This document shows, in pieces, positions 1 to 7,953 of a stretch of 64,000 nucleotides of DNA; the stretch's first letter is position 1; each line of letters begins with the position of its first letter. The notes below the pieces were generated by a model. The model saw nothing but the letters and a program-made list of their open reading frames with translations, had not been told where the DNA came from and searched no databases. A program made the translations under genes and the position numbers. Source of the DNA: an uncultured Candidatus Saccharibacteria bacterium (GTDB lineage Bacteria; Patescibacteriota; Saccharimonadia; Saccharimonadales; Saccharimonadaceae). The stretch is from assembly GCA_927910745.1 (NCBI GenBank), contig CAKMNX010000014.1, forward strand, positions 21,058 to 85,057, written 5' to 3'.

Positions 1-1
1 G

Positions 2-538
2 CTTCGTCACCAGCTCGTCCAAAAAGTGCCAGGTGGCTATAGCCTGGCACCGCGTGGTTTGGCGTATGTCGATCGGGTAAGTACAGACACTATGCTGGTT
101 CGGACCCAGCCCAAGGTCGTAACTATGCTGGTGATGCAAAATAGCAATGGAGACGTCTTGCTGCAGCAGCGCACCAAGCAGCCCTACATCGATACCTGGA
201 CGCTCCCTTACGGCAAGCTCCATATCGATGATAGATCTATCCAAGCGGCGGCTCAACGCGAAGCAGCGGAAAAGCTTGGCACTGTTGATCTCGCGCTGCA
301 GCATGCGGGCGAATGCTATATTCGTGTTTGGGCAGACAAGGCAATTCTCTCGACCACGCTTGCTCATGTGTTTTATGGGGCGACTGATGATATCACTCCG
401 CACGAACGGCTTATCTGGGCACGCCCACACAAACTGGCGCAGTACGCGCTTGCACCGGCGGTGGAGCAAATTGTAGCACGGGTGTTCTTTCGCGACCCGT
501 ACTTTTTTGAGGAATTTGACGACGTTTTGGATCAATAA
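2..538 (+). CDS. NUDIX hydrolase with N-terminal winged-helix-like piece, 5' partial
   Basis: The frame is open to the window edge, so the true start lies upstream; the first possible start inside the window is GTG at 26. The first ~35 visible residues (HQLVQKVPGGYSLAPRGLAY) look like the end of a winged-helix DNA-binding domain. A NUDIX fold follows, with a degenerate NUDIX box: GKLHIDDRSIQAAAQREAAE ending in KLGT. The EExGxx core is weakened, so the substrate cannot be read from sequence. It is followed 12 nt later by a MazG-like gene with a strong AGGAGG site, suggesting a two-gene housecleaning operon. It could be a NUDIX-fold transcription regulator rather than an enzyme. Family confidence is good, function low. 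Confidence 0.75.
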   Translation, partial: LRHQLVQKVPGGYSLAPRGLAYVDRVSTDTMLVRTQPKVVTMLVMQNSNGDVLLQQRTKQPYIDTWTLPYGKLHIDDRSIQAAAQREAAEKLGTVDLALQHAGECYIRVWADKAILSTTLAHVFYGATDDITPHERLIWARPHKLAQYALAPAVEQIVARVFFRDPYFFEEFDDVLDQ

Positions 539-550
539 CAAGGAGGATAT

Positions 551-892
551 ATGAAGATCGACGACTACGCACAGCAAGCAATCACTACCCTGAGCAGTGA
601 CTATGCCTACGGTGATGCCAACGCCCAACTAATGGGTATGGTGCTAGGTCTGGGTGGCGAATCGGGCGAGGTGCTTGAGAAGTTTAAGAAGCTCCTGCGC
701 GACCAGAAGGGTGAGATAACAGAGTTAGATAAGCAAGCGATTATCAAAGAGCTGGGCGATATCTTGTGGTATGTAACGGCAGTGGCGCACCTGCTTGGTT
801 CGAGTCTTGAGGAGGTTGCTCAGCGCAACAACGCCAAGCTCGCCAGCCGCCAGCAGCGCGGTCAGCTGCGGGGTAGTGGGGATGATCGGTAG
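551..892 (+). CDS. MazG-like nucleotide pyrophosphohydrolase
   Basis: 113-residue all-alpha protein of the MazG/dCTPase-like family, which hydrolyses (d)NTPs to monophosphates and pyrophosphate. The metal-binding pattern is visible: GGESGEVLEKFKK (ExxE) near residue 35 and KELGDILWY (ExxxD) near residue 66. The length fits single-domain MazG-like proteins, half of E. coli MazG. AAGGAGG lies just before the ATG. It is co-directional with the upstream NUDIX gene, so both probably clean nucleotide pools. Substrate preference is not deducible. Confidence 0.85.
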   Translation: MKIDDYAQQAITTLSSDYAYGDANAQLMGMVLGLGGESGEVLEKFKKLLRDQKGEITELDKQAIIKELGDILWYVTAVAHLLGSSLEEVAQRNNAKLASRQQRGQLRGSGDDR

Positions 893-1009
893 ATTGCGTA
901 TGGTTTGATGATGCTATAATCCATCACAGTTACCACACAGGAACTAACAGTAGGCGAATACTTGTCAATGATTCAGCTGCGACAGGTGTAGATAGCTTGA
1001 GGTAGGCAC

Positions 1010-2272
1010 TTACCCCTCTTGCGCGAGCCGCTGTCGTACCCAGCCATCAATCGTGCCTGCGCCCATGCAGAGCACAAGCTTGCCCTCGGCACGGGCAGTT
1101 TGGATAGCGTGCCACAAGGTATCATCTAGCTCGGCGTAGTGGACGCTGCTGCGGTTTGTTAGTTGCTCGGTCAGTTGCTGTGGAGTGAGAATAGGCAAGG
1201 CTGGGTCTTCGCGGCTAAGGTAGGTTGGCAGCCAATAGATTTGCTCGGCGCGCTCCATACAGTCGGTGTATTGTTGACGGATCTCATGCTGGCGGACGTT
1301 TTGATGTGGCTGATATACCAGCACAACGTGGTCGGACAATTCTCGTGCCATTTGCAATGTTGCGGCGATTTCTACCGGGTGGTGGCCATAATCGCTATAC
1401 AGCCCAGGCCCAAGCCGCTCAAAGCGTCGCTGCACTCCCGGGAAGGTATTGATAGCCGCTCGAATATGCTCGGGTGAGCCAAGCCTGAGCTGCTTGCATG
1501 CCGTTGCCACGAGTGTTGCGTTTGCTCGGTTGTGGGCCCCTGCGAGGGTAAATTGCTGCACATCCTCATCTTCCAAGACACGCGCCCGTCGCCGTGGTGG
1601 CACAACGCCTGCGTCGGCATCGCGCTGCCACATGATGGTATATTCGCTCTGCTCGAGGAAGCGGCTGAAGGCATCGGTATAGTCTTGCTTGGTGGGGTAG
1701 GTGTCCGGGTGGTCGTAGTCAACAGAGGTCAGCAGCGTGAGATGAGGGTGGAATTGCAAAAAGTTGCGGTCAAACTCATCGCATTCATATACAAAGTAGC
1801 GGCTGCCTGGCACATAGTGCCCACTGGGACCGAAGCTCAGCGTGGTGCCCACCGAGTAGCTCACCGGCTCGCCCAGCTGACGCAGCGCCCACACCATCAG
1901 GCCAGTTGTCGTCGTCTTGCCGTGGGTACCAGCGATGGCGATGAGCTGGAGGTCTTTTTCGTTGATGAGATAGGTGAGGAGCTCATCGCGTTTAGCGGTA
2001 TAGATGCCAAGCCGCTGTGCCAAGACCAGCTCGGGGTGATCGGGTGGTAAAGCTGCTGTATAGATAAACCAATCGATGGGGGTTTGCTTGTGGCGATAGG
2101 CTAGGTATTCGCCTGTTTGGTCTTGTGAGACGGAGATGCCACGCTGCTCGAGTTCTTGTGTCTCGAGTCCAACATGGCTATCCGAGCCAAGCACATGGTG
2201 CCCTGCATCGTGCGCCAACTCAGCCAATGGCCCCAGGCCCACGCCGCCGATTCCAGAGAAGTAGATATTCAT
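1010..2272 (-). CDS. murC: UDP-N-acetylmuramate--L-alanine ligase
   Basis: Cytoplasmic Mur ligase adding the first amino acid to UDP-MurNAc. Visible features are the N-terminal Rossmann motif FSGIGGVGLGPLAEL, the ATP-binding loop IAGTHGKTTTTG near residue 115, the central-domain DEFDRNF and DYDHPDTY motifs, and the C-terminal-domain DYGHHPVEI motif typical of MurC/Mpl. 420 residues is somewhat short for MurC (usually 450-490). An upstream in-frame ATG exists at 2281, but a TACAAT hexamer at 2285-2280 lies exactly 7 nt before the ATG at 2272, favouring 2272 as a leaderless start. Mpl is an alternative; the context of other mur genes favours MurC. Confidence 0.88.
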   Translation of the reverse strand: MNIYFSGIGGVGLGPLAELAHDAGHHVLGSDSHVGLETQELEQRGISVSQDQTGEYLAYRHKQTPIDWFIYTAALPPDHPELVLAQRLGIYTAKRDELLTYLINEKDLQLIAIAGTHGKTTTTGLMVWALRQLGEPVSYSVGTTLSFGPSGHYVPGSRYFVYECDEFDRNFLQFHPHLTLLTSVDYDHPDTYPTKQDYTDAFSRFLEQSEYTIMWQRDADAGVVPPRRRARVLEDEDVQQFTLAGAHNRANATLVATACKQLRLGSPEHIRAAINTFPGVQRRFERLGPGLYSDYGHHPVEIAATLQMARELSDHVVLVYQPHQNVRQHEIRQQYTDCMERAEQIYWLPTYLSREDPALPILTPQQLTEQLTNRSSVHYAELDDTLWHAIQTARAEGKLVLCMGAGTIDGWVRQRLAQEG

Positions 2273-2413
2273 ACCTTCCATTGTACCGCCTCTGGCACAA
2301 AACCACCAGAGGTAGCTAAGGAGCGTGATCGCTCCACCTCGCTACTGGGTTCAATATTGAGGTTATGCTATACTAGAGCCAAAGCATAAGTGGGCATACG
2401 TAGGGTACATAGC

Positions 2414-3049
2414 ATGGCAAACAAACAGCAAGTCAAGCGGTCGATGAAGCGGCTCCGACGCATTAAGATGTGGCACCTGGTGCTACTGCTTATGGTGCTG
2501 CTCGTGCTGTCTGCCACCTTTTTGCGGCTCAATAATGTGGGGATGACTGAGCGGCGACGAGCAGTTCTCTCGGCTGACAAGGCAGGTAATATGGAGCAGA
2601 TTCGCCAGCGCATCGCCGACCTTCAGCAGTATTCCTCTGCCCATATGAATACAGATACTGGCCCAATTTACCTGCAAGAGCAGTACAATCGCGACGTCAA
2701 GGCTGCGCTTAACGCCTCAATGAGTACCACTAATCGTGCTGGTCAAACCGCCAATGCTAAGGCCGATGCAGTGTGTAAGCCACGGTTCCATAGCTGGTCG
2801 ATTGACTATGTGCGCTGCGTCTACGAGGAGCTTGGCAAGCTCAGTAGCACCAATGCTGGCCTTCAGACTGCCAAAATGCCCGACACCAGCCTCTACCACT
2901 ACAACTTCAGCGCACCACTATGGTCGCCCGACTTTGCTGGCTGGACGATTCTTCTCACTGGCGTGGTCATCTCGGCCATTCTTGGGCGTATTGTGGGGAT
3001 GATTATTTTGCGGATTATGCTGCGCGTTCAGTATCGAGCAGCGAAATAA
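2414..3049 (+). CDS. Two-TM membrane protein of unknown function
   Basis: 211 residues. There is a basic N terminus (KQQVKRSMKRLRRIK), one TM helix at about 22-42, a ~130-residue predicted outside region with paired cysteines (VCKPRF... VRCVYEE), and a second TM helix near residues 175-200. I do not recognise the family. The annotated start is the ATG at 2414 rather than the in-frame GTG at 2390. The topology and cysteine pair suggest a disulfide-stabilised envelope protein; that is inference. Confidence 0.7.
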   Translation: MANKQQVKRSMKRLRRIKMWHLVLLLMVLLVLSATFLRLNNVGMTERRRAVLSADKAGNMEQIRQRIADLQQYSSAHMNTDTGPIYLQEQYNRDVKAALNASMSTTNRAGQTANAKADAVCKPRFHSWSIDYVRCVYEELGKLSSTNAGLQTAKMPDTSLYHYNFSAPLWSPDFAGWTILLTGVVISAILGRIVGMIILRIMLRVQYRAAK

Positions 3050-3267
3050 ATAGCCAAAAAATAAAAAATTACAACATAATTTACAACACGTACAACACGC
3101 ATGATGGTCCTGAGCGAGCGTTCGCTGGGTGCTCCATAAAATTTATGCTTGACCCCTGTTTATCGTACAAAAATCGTACCAACATCTATCATACACAATA
3201 ACCATAAGCAAAAAACAAAATTGCTTACCCTTGGCCGTTATCTCTGTAAAAAATCGTTACCAAAGTG

Positions 3268-3296
3268 TTGACATCCATTTTATGAGCATGTAGGCT
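3268..3296 (+). promoter_or_regulatory. Sigma70-like promoter for the small Lys/Ala-rich protein
   Basis: TTGACA at 3268-3273, a 17-nt spacer, and a TAGGCT -10 at 3291-3296. It is followed ~20 nt later by AGGAGG and the ATG at 3328. The gene thus has a short leader and a ribosome-binding site, unlike most transcript-leading genes here. Confidence 0.6.
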
Positions 3297-3327
3297 AGGT
3301 TTTGTAAGATCAAATAGGAGGAGCACT

Positions 3328-3576
3328 ATGGCTTACGAATATACTAGTTCGAATGGTACTACATACTACTTGCACACGCAAAAAGATGCGGTATTGCGCG
3401 GTGGCGTAAAGCGGACGATTTACTATTTTTGCAAATCACCAAACAACGGCAAGGGTGAGCCGTGTGACATGCCTGAGGGCTACTATGTGAAGGAACACTC
3501 ACGCAACAAATTCCCCTTTGCTGCCAAGAAAGACGCGGCAAAGCCCGCCAAGAAGGCTGCTAAAGCAACCAAATAA
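3328..3576 (+). CDS. Small basic protein with Lys/Ala-rich tail
   Basis: 82 residues. A compact N-terminal ~60-residue part (MAYEYTSSNGTTYYLHTQKD; paired Cys in YYFCKSP and EPCDMPEG) precedes a repetitive KDAAKPAKKAAKATK tail like those of nucleic-acid-binding proteins. It has its own promoter, a strong AGGAGG site and a strong terminator, so it is probably well expressed. The body somewhat resembles small conserved CPR proteins of unknown function. DNA or RNA binding is inferred from the tail only. Confidence 0.75.
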   Translation: MAYEYTSSNGTTYYLHTQKDAVLRGGVKRTIYYFCKSPNNGKGEPCDMPEGYYVKEHSRNKFPFAAKKDAAKPAKKAAKATK

Positions 3577-3596
3577 CCCGGACACTTGTATATGAG

Positions 3597-3632
3597 AAAA
3601 AAGACCTTTCTGTAACAGAAGGGTCTTTTTTG
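3597..3632 (+). terminator. Rho-independent terminator
   Basis: Long hairpin (AAAAAAGACC / GGTCTTTTTT with an inner TTCTG/CAGAA pairing) ending in a T-tract, 21 nt after the stop of the small basic protein. The ~230 bases between here and 3863 hold no convincing gene, only loosely repeated GAGTATGAGA-type segments. Confidence 0.85.
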
Positions 3633-3862
3633 TTGACTTAGTGTAAGAGAGGGCTGCAAAGCAAGTGGAGTATGAGATGAAGTAAGCCGCGAGCCTATAC
3701 TGCGTGACGATAACTAAGTTTGTATAGAGAAGTACGCTCTCGCACCACTCAGAGCACCAGAGAGCGGTGCTCAGCGTGAGCTGCGGTTTTCTCTCGTTTT
3801 GCGCCGTTCGCAGCGAGAGGAGTATGAGAGGAGGTGTGAGCGCATAGGCTGCGTATTAGCAA

Positions 3863-4600
3863 TTAGCTATATGACATGTTATGCATTGGTGTAGCGCTCC
3901 CCACATGCAGTGCCGGACGGACGCGCATTGGCGAACTACCACGAGTAGATTTGCCGAGACGTTGGCGCACTTGGCCATGCAAGACTGTCCCTGAGACAGC
4001 GCTGCCATCAATCAATGCTTCACCGGCAAAGAGTGTACTCGTCCAGCGCTTGCGTTGTTCGCAGTCTGGTGCTTGGAGATTTTGCAAGACGAGCGCACAC
4101 CATAGTTGTCGGGTCATCAGTTGGCGTGTGTCGGAGCCGTTGACGGTGTATATATTCCTGGGCTGTGCGGTTATATCGTTGTAACTGCCCATTGCTAGGC
4201 CAGCATCAGAGATAATGGTGACAAATAGTGTCCAAGGAGCTGCAAGGTCAGTATGGTCAGCGCCAAGAGGAAGACGCTCGTCGACGAAGTCTGGCTTGGT
4301 TATCTCAGGTTGGCTGCTGCGGACATGTCTGCTTTGAGATCGGCGCACATCAAATAAACGGGCGTGCGGTACCAGGAGTGGGCCATAAATAGCCTCCTCA
4401 GCGAAGGGGCGGCTCTGGAAGTGTCGTGACAGATCGCTAGATAGCGTTGCAACCGTATCCCAGACCGATGTGTCAAAGGCGCTCCGTAGATAAGCTTCAG
4501 TTGGTACAGGAATACCAGCTTCGGCTAAGGCACAAGCAATTGATGGGCACTGGGTCCAGCCACTGTTGGCGAGTTGAGTGAGCATGACTGAATGAGGCAT
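3863..4600 (-). CDS. Hypothetical protein
   Basis: 245 residues with no signal peptide, TM helix or motif I recognise. AAAGGAGGAAT immediately precedes the ATG at 4600, which supports the start. The C-terminal ~50 residues are rich in Arg, Ser and Gly and look disordered. It lies 23 nt downstream of the VOC gene on the same strand and may be the last gene of that transcript. Function unknown. Confidence 0.65.
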   Translation of the reverse strand: MPHSVMLTQLANSGWTQCPSIACALAEAGIPVPTEAYLRSAFDTSVWDTVATLSSDLSRHFQSRPFAEEAIYGPLLVPHARLFDVRRSQSRHVRSSQPEITKPDFVDERLPLGADHTDLAAPWTLFVTIISDAGLAMGSYNDITAQPRNIYTVNGSDTRQLMTRQLWCALVLQNLQAPDCEQRKRWTSTLFAGEALIDGSAVSGTVLHGQVRQRLGKSTRGSSPMRVRPALHVGSATPMHNMSYS

Positions 4601-4623
4601 ATTCCTCCTTTGCTGGCTAAGTA

Positions 4624-5070
4624 TTATAACGACGACATATCCACGACTGCCATACCTGGTGCGAGGCCACGCTTGTCTTCAACAATTTCCACCCAGTTGC
4701 CGTCTGGGTCTTTGATGAAGCAGTAGCGAAGGCCAGTTCGTCCCATGACAATATCAGTTGGCTCACTCCAGCTAAGGGCTGCTGCGTGAAACTCATCGAG
4801 ATCGAGATCATCAACACTGAGGCCAATGTGCTTGACGCCGACTATTTCGAGATCATTGCCGATCGCTGGCTGTGCTTGTTGTCGGTGCGTATTGTGAGCA
4901 TAGGCAAAGAGCTCGAGGATTACACCACTGGAGTCTATCAGCTGATGAATACTCAACGTACCATCTGGTGTATGCCACACAACTGCCTCAGTGAAGCCAA
5001 GGCGCTTGTAGAACTGGATGCTTGCAGTAGCGCTGCGCACTGAGAGCGCGATGTGATGGAGGACGGGCAT
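4624..5070 (-). CDS. VOC (glyoxalase/dioxygenase-fold) family protein
   Basis: 148 residues with two beta-alpha-beta-beta-beta modules, as in glyoxalase I-like proteins. The N-terminal HHIALSVRSATASIQFYKRL and the second-module KHIGLSVDDLD are typical, ending with FIKDPDGNWVEIVED. Potential metal ligands are His near residue 6, Glu in ILELFAYAH, His in VKHIGLS and Glu in WVEIVE. The substrate may be an alpha-ketoaldehyde or another small molecule; it cannot be assigned. The upstream small membrane gene ends 5 nt before this start, so they share a transcript. Confidence 0.85.
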   Translation of the reverse strand: MPVLHHIALSVRSATASIQFYKRLGFTEAVVWHTPDGTLSIHQLIDSSGVILELFAYAHNTHRQQAQPAIGNDLEIVGVKHIGLSVDDLDLDEFHAAALSWSEPTDIVMGRTGLRYCFIKDPDGNWVEIVEDKRGLAPGMAVVDMSSL

Positions 5071-5075
5071 GGTGG

Positions 5076-5261
5076 TTATTTCTGCCTACTCTTTTGATTA
5101 AGCTGCACTTGAAGGTCAAACACTTGCTTACCAAGCGAGTCGACTGCGCTGTGGTAGTTGTTTTGCAGTGCTACGGCCCAGCCGATAAGCGACAAGAGGC
5201 CGATGGTAAGCACCGCCAGCCATGCAATGATGATCTTGTCGGATAATTTTTTGCTCTTCAT
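5076..5261 (-). CDS. Small single-TM protein with short coiled tail
   Basis: 61 residues: basic N terminus MKSKKLSDK, one TM helix (IIIAWLAVLTIGLLSLIGWA), then a polar helical tail (SLGKQVFDLQVQLNQKSRQK). The ATG at 5261 is preferred over the longer in-frame start at 5297 because a TATACT hexamer (5273-5268) lies exactly 6 nt upstream, which predicts a leaderless start. Function unknown. Confidence 0.6.
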   Translation of the reverse strand: MKSKKLSDKIIIAWLAVLTIGLLSLIGWAVALQNNYHSAVDSLGKQVFDLQVQLNQKSRQK

Positions 5262-5514
5262 AGCCGTAGTATAGCAGAAGGTAACGATTATATGCAATGA
5301 AGTTTTGCAATAAGCAATAGTATGATGTTGCTAATATAATCGTAAGATCCCTGATAATTATTCCGACCAATTTGCAAGGGTATTATCTACTGGATTTCAA
5401 AAATAAAAGCACTTTTACTGTAGCCAACTTCGTAGCATCTCAGGCTGGAAGCTCGATATAGTCTATGCGGTCAGCTGCGTTACTCATAGTCCTATTAATA
5501 CCGTTTGCGCGTAC

Positions 5515-5538
5515 TAAAAACACGCCACTACGGGCGTG
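5515..5538 (-). terminator. Terminator downstream of the CAT tRNA
   Basis: Minus-strand hairpin with 6-bp stem CACGCC/GGCGTG followed by TTTTT, ending ~20 nt past the tRNA 3' end. The rest of the 5262-5557 gap holds only AT-rich sequence and the promoter of the small TM protein. Confidence 0.75.
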
Positions 5539-5557
5539 CTATGACTAATCTTTGTAA

Positions 5558-5633
5558 TGGTGGGGGCGGCTGGACTTGAACCAGCGGCCAACAGGTTATG
5601 AGCCCGCTGCTCTGACCACTGAGCTACGCCCCC
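5558..5633 (-). tRNA. tRNA with CAT anticodon, probably tRNA-Ile2 (lysidine type)
   Basis: Full cloverleaf: acceptor GGGGGCG/CGCCCCC, anticodon loop CTCATAA, T-loop TTCAAGT, encoded CCA, discriminator A. Three CAT tRNAs occur within 2.3 kb. This one most resembles bacterial tRNA-Ile2 (AGAGCAGCGGGCTCATAA), whose C34 is changed to lysidine by TilS, encoded at 9.9 kb. Elongator Met is the alternative. Confidence 0.85.
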
Positions 5634-5677
5634 AGATCCACTTGCCACATTATACCGTATTGTTAGCGTATATGCTA

Positions 5678-6292
5678 CTAGTAGTCGAGTTTACTAAGGC
5701 TCCGGACGCCTTCGCCGGCAGCAGCGGAGCGCGAGTCAATCTTTTCCTTTGACTCATTGCGTCGTGGCCTATTGCTGTGCTGAGCGGCGGTTTGGGATGG
5801 GTGAGTGGTTTTAGCGGCATCACGCACTTTTCGGCGGTATGCAACGATTGCATAGAATTGCTCCGTCGCCTCAGTGCGGCACTTTTCATATTCTTGTGGT
5901 GACATGCCAAAAAGATGGTTGGCAATGGCGTGATCGAGCTCTTGCCAAGCATTGACGAGTTCGGGGGTGGAACGACGAGTGCGTTTGCGCTCAAGCGCAT
6001 TAACAAAGCGTTGTCGGGCAAGGAGATCATCAAATGTAGGCCGCTTTGGCTGCATTTCAGAGGTAGAACCATCTGTGGTATGAGTGTTGGGGTGTATTGC
6101 GGGTATAGGCTCGGTTTGTTCATGATCGGCAGAATAAGAAGTATCACTATCACCAAATAGCTCGCCTTGTATTGCTAGTTGGGCTACCCGTACTGTTGCC
6201 TGTGTCGCAGCACGAACCACTGTTTCTGGTGAGATTGAAGACTCTAGACTGCGTTGTTGAGCAGCCTCTTGAGAGGGTTGTTTGTATGTCAT
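5678..6292 (-). CDS. Hypothetical hydrophilic protein
   Basis: 204 residues with no membrane segments. The N-terminal ~75 residues are Ala/Gln/Thr/Ser-rich and probably disordered. A middle helical part (RPTFDDLLARQRFVNALERK ... QEYEKCRTEATEQFYAIVAY) is followed by a basic tail. The ATG at 6292 is chosen because TATAAC (6307-6302) lies 9 nt upstream; a longer frame exists to 6472 but overlaps the divergent promoter. Function unknown. Confidence 0.55.
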   Translation of the reverse strand: MTYKQPSQEAAQQRSLESSISPETVVRAATQATVRVAQLAIQGELFGDSDTSYSADHEQTEPIPAIHPNTHTTDGSTSEMQPKRPTFDDLLARQRFVNALERKRTRRSTPELVNAWQELDHAIANHLFGMSPQEYEKCRTEATEQFYAIVAYRRKVRDAAKTTHPSQTAAQHSNRPRRNESKEKIDSRSAAAGEGVRSLSKLDY

Positions 6293-6417
6293 CTTGCATT
6301 GGTTATAGCACAGAGGTCGACACCTGGCAAGTCTATGAGCGGTTTTTGGCAAAAATTGTGGTGCGCAGCGTGTTTTTTGCTGGCCCGCAGCTTTTGCAGC
6401 AACTGCGTGGTCTACGG

Positions 6418-6423
6418 TATAAT
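6418..6423 (+). promoter_or_regulatory. -10 element for the FtsB/DivIC-like gene (leaderless start)
   Basis: Perfect TATAAT ending 8 nt before the ATG at 6432. There is no room for a ribosome-binding site, so the mRNA should start at or within a base or two of the start codon. Confidence 0.7.
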
Positions 6424-6431
6424 AGAAGCCT

Positions 6432-6926
6432 ATGAAGTTTGTGCTCAGCGACACTACCAAGCGCCACATCATCTACAAGATCAAGCATGATTATCTTCAG
6501 CTTAATACCATTGTGCTGGCGCTTGCGCTCGTGATTGCGACATACCTTGCCTGGCAGTCGGTGGCACGTCTCCAGCAGAACTATACGCAGCAGCGCGAGC
6601 TAGAGACGAAACGGCGGCAGCTTGTCCTCACCGAGCTTGAGACGCAAACGCTGCAATACCAAAAGAATTTCCGCGAGAGTGACGAGTACAAAGAGCTTGC
6701 TGCTCGTGAGAAACTCGGCTTGGTGGCACCTGGCGAGAAGGTGATTGTGCTGCCCAAGAACAGCCCCGAGGCACACGATCCACCAACCGACAAGCCCACT
6801 AACCCCGATACACAGAGTAGCAACTTCGAGCAGTGGGTAACCTTCCTCTTTGGTGGTGCAGCCGAGCAGGCTCAGCAAAGGATAAATAACAAGCGGGGAG
6901 CGGAAATCTTGACATTCAGGTGGTAA
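6432..6926 (+). CDS. FtsB/DivIC-like septum formation initiator
   Basis: 164 residues. A short cytoplasmic N terminus is followed by one TM helix (IVLALALVIATYLAWQSVA, ~27-45), a coiled coil (~47-90: LQQNYTQQRELETKRRQL...) and the family-typical YKELAAREKLGLVAPGEKVI motif. A Pro/Thr-rich tail follows. Family members join the divisome as FtsL/FtsB-type coiled-coil partners. The single-gene context gives no further clue. Family assignment is good; FtsB versus DivIC is not separable. Confidence 0.82.
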   Translation: MKFVLSDTTKRHIIYKIKHDYLQLNTIVLALALVIATYLAWQSVARLQQNYTQQRELETKRRQLVLTELETQTLQYQKNFRESDEYKELAAREKLGLVAPGEKVIVLPKNSPEAHDPPTDKPTNPDTQSSNFEQWVTFLFGGAAEQAQQRINNKRGAEILTFRW

Positions 6927-6971
6927 ATCCTTGACAATCGGCATTCATCACTGGTAGAATAAGAACCGTAA

Positions 6972-7050
<79 letters not shown>

Positions 7051-7057
7051 GGTAAGG

Positions 7058-7081
7058 ACCCTACCACACGGTAGGGTTTTT
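7058..7081 (+). terminator. Terminator after tRNA-fMet
   Basis: ACCCTACC / GGTAGGGT stem with a 4-nt ACAC loop followed by TTTTTG. Confidence 0.85.
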
Positions 7082-7488
7082 GCTTTGGATTATCTTGGGA
7101 AGGTAGAGATGGAATGAGGTTAGTATCAACCTCAAAACTATTCTTGGTGCCTTTACCACTGGCGTCTAGTAGAGTGTAGTTTTCGTTCAAATGAGTGGAG
7201 ATTTTTTACTGGCTCATGGGCTGGTAGGTACTGCTCACGCCTTCAATACAGTCAGCGGCTATTGTCTCTACCGTGAAGACCAAAAGACAAAGAGGGCGTA
7301 ATGTAAATAATGCAGACCTTCAGAGGTGGCACACAAAGTACGATACACAAAGTTTCTTAGAATAAATAGTAAATAACTGGGGATAAATAAGGTAAAAAGT
7401 AAATTAAGAAACAATTTGTTTGCATTTTGTTCGTATATATGCTAGGATCGAGGTAGGTCGATAATGACAACACAAAAAGAGGGTAGAT
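7082..7488. other. Non-coding stretch, about 400 bp
   Basis: AT-rich from about 7300 onward. I see no conserved ORF, tRNA or strong hairpin. The last ~60 bases probably hold the promoter of the small ORF at 7489 (TATATAT-type hexamers near 7433-7440). Confidence 0.4.
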
Positions 7489-7605
7489 ATGCGAAAAAAG
7501 ACGAAAGAAACCATACTCGCCACCTGGAATCGGTCGCGTAGTATGGCAGAGCTGCGGGCATTCATTGCCGCGCGCCATAGCAAATTAGCAGAGGTAGAAC
7601 TCTAA
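7489..7605 (+). CDS. Possible 38-residue small protein
   Basis: ATG preceded by GAGGG, encoding a short basic/helical peptide (MRKKTKETILATWNRSRSMA then a 19-residue tail ending in EVEL). It is directly followed by a perfect 9-bp inverted repeat that could terminate its transcript. Codon use resembles neighbouring genes. With no homology evidence it remains provisional. Confidence 0.4.
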   Translation: MRKKTKETILATWNRSRSMAELRAFIAARHSKLAEVEL

Positions 7606-7612
7606 ACGATCG

Positions 7613-7645
7613 AAAGCACCTTGGGTGATGCGCCTGAGGTGCTTT
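7613..7645 (+). terminator. Inverted repeat, possible terminator
   Basis: AAAGCACCT and AGGTGCTTT separated by 15 nt, starting 8 nt after the small ORF stop. The T-tract is short, so termination strength is uncertain. Confidence 0.55.
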
Positions 7646-7702
7646 GAATATATCTCTATAATATTCATCCTCGCACATCCGAAATAGGCTATAGCCTTGG
7701 AT

Positions 7703-7733
7703 AAAAAACAAAACGGCGCACTCGTCGTACGCC
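7703..7733 (-). terminator. Terminator of tRNA-Met (7746-7822)
   Basis: Minus-strand hairpin GGCGTAC/GTGCGCC (one G-T pair, 5-nt loop) followed by GTTTTGTTTTTT. Confidence 0.8.
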
Positions 7734-7745
7734 GCCTATCATACC

Positions 7746-7822
7746 TGGTAGCACCGACTGGGATCGAACCAGTGACCTCAGGCTTATGAGTCCTGCGCTC
7801 TAACCGGCTGAGCTACGGTGCC
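7746..7822 (-). tRNA. tRNA-Met (CAT), probable elongator
   Basis: Cloverleaf with acceptor GGCACCG/CGGTGCT (G1-T72 wobble), anticodon loop CTCATAA, T-loop TTCGATC, encoded CCA. By similarity in the D-arm and variable loop (GAGCGCAGGACTCATAAGCC) it looks like the elongator Met. Assignment relative to the tRNA at 5558 is inference. Confidence 0.85.
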
Positions 7823-7953
7823 AAACATGACGCATTATAGCAGAGAATTGGCAAGAAGGCTAGGGCTCAGGCGAGTGTTTTGGCGTTCTTTTTTGCCTAG
7901 GTCAGTGGTATAATAGAGAAAACGCCCAATCAGGAGTTAAGGAGAACCACCAC

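Noticed and set aside
3633..3862. Imperfect repeats of GAGTATGAGA type
   Set aside because: Similarity is short and irregular; not enough to call a repeat element or attachment site.
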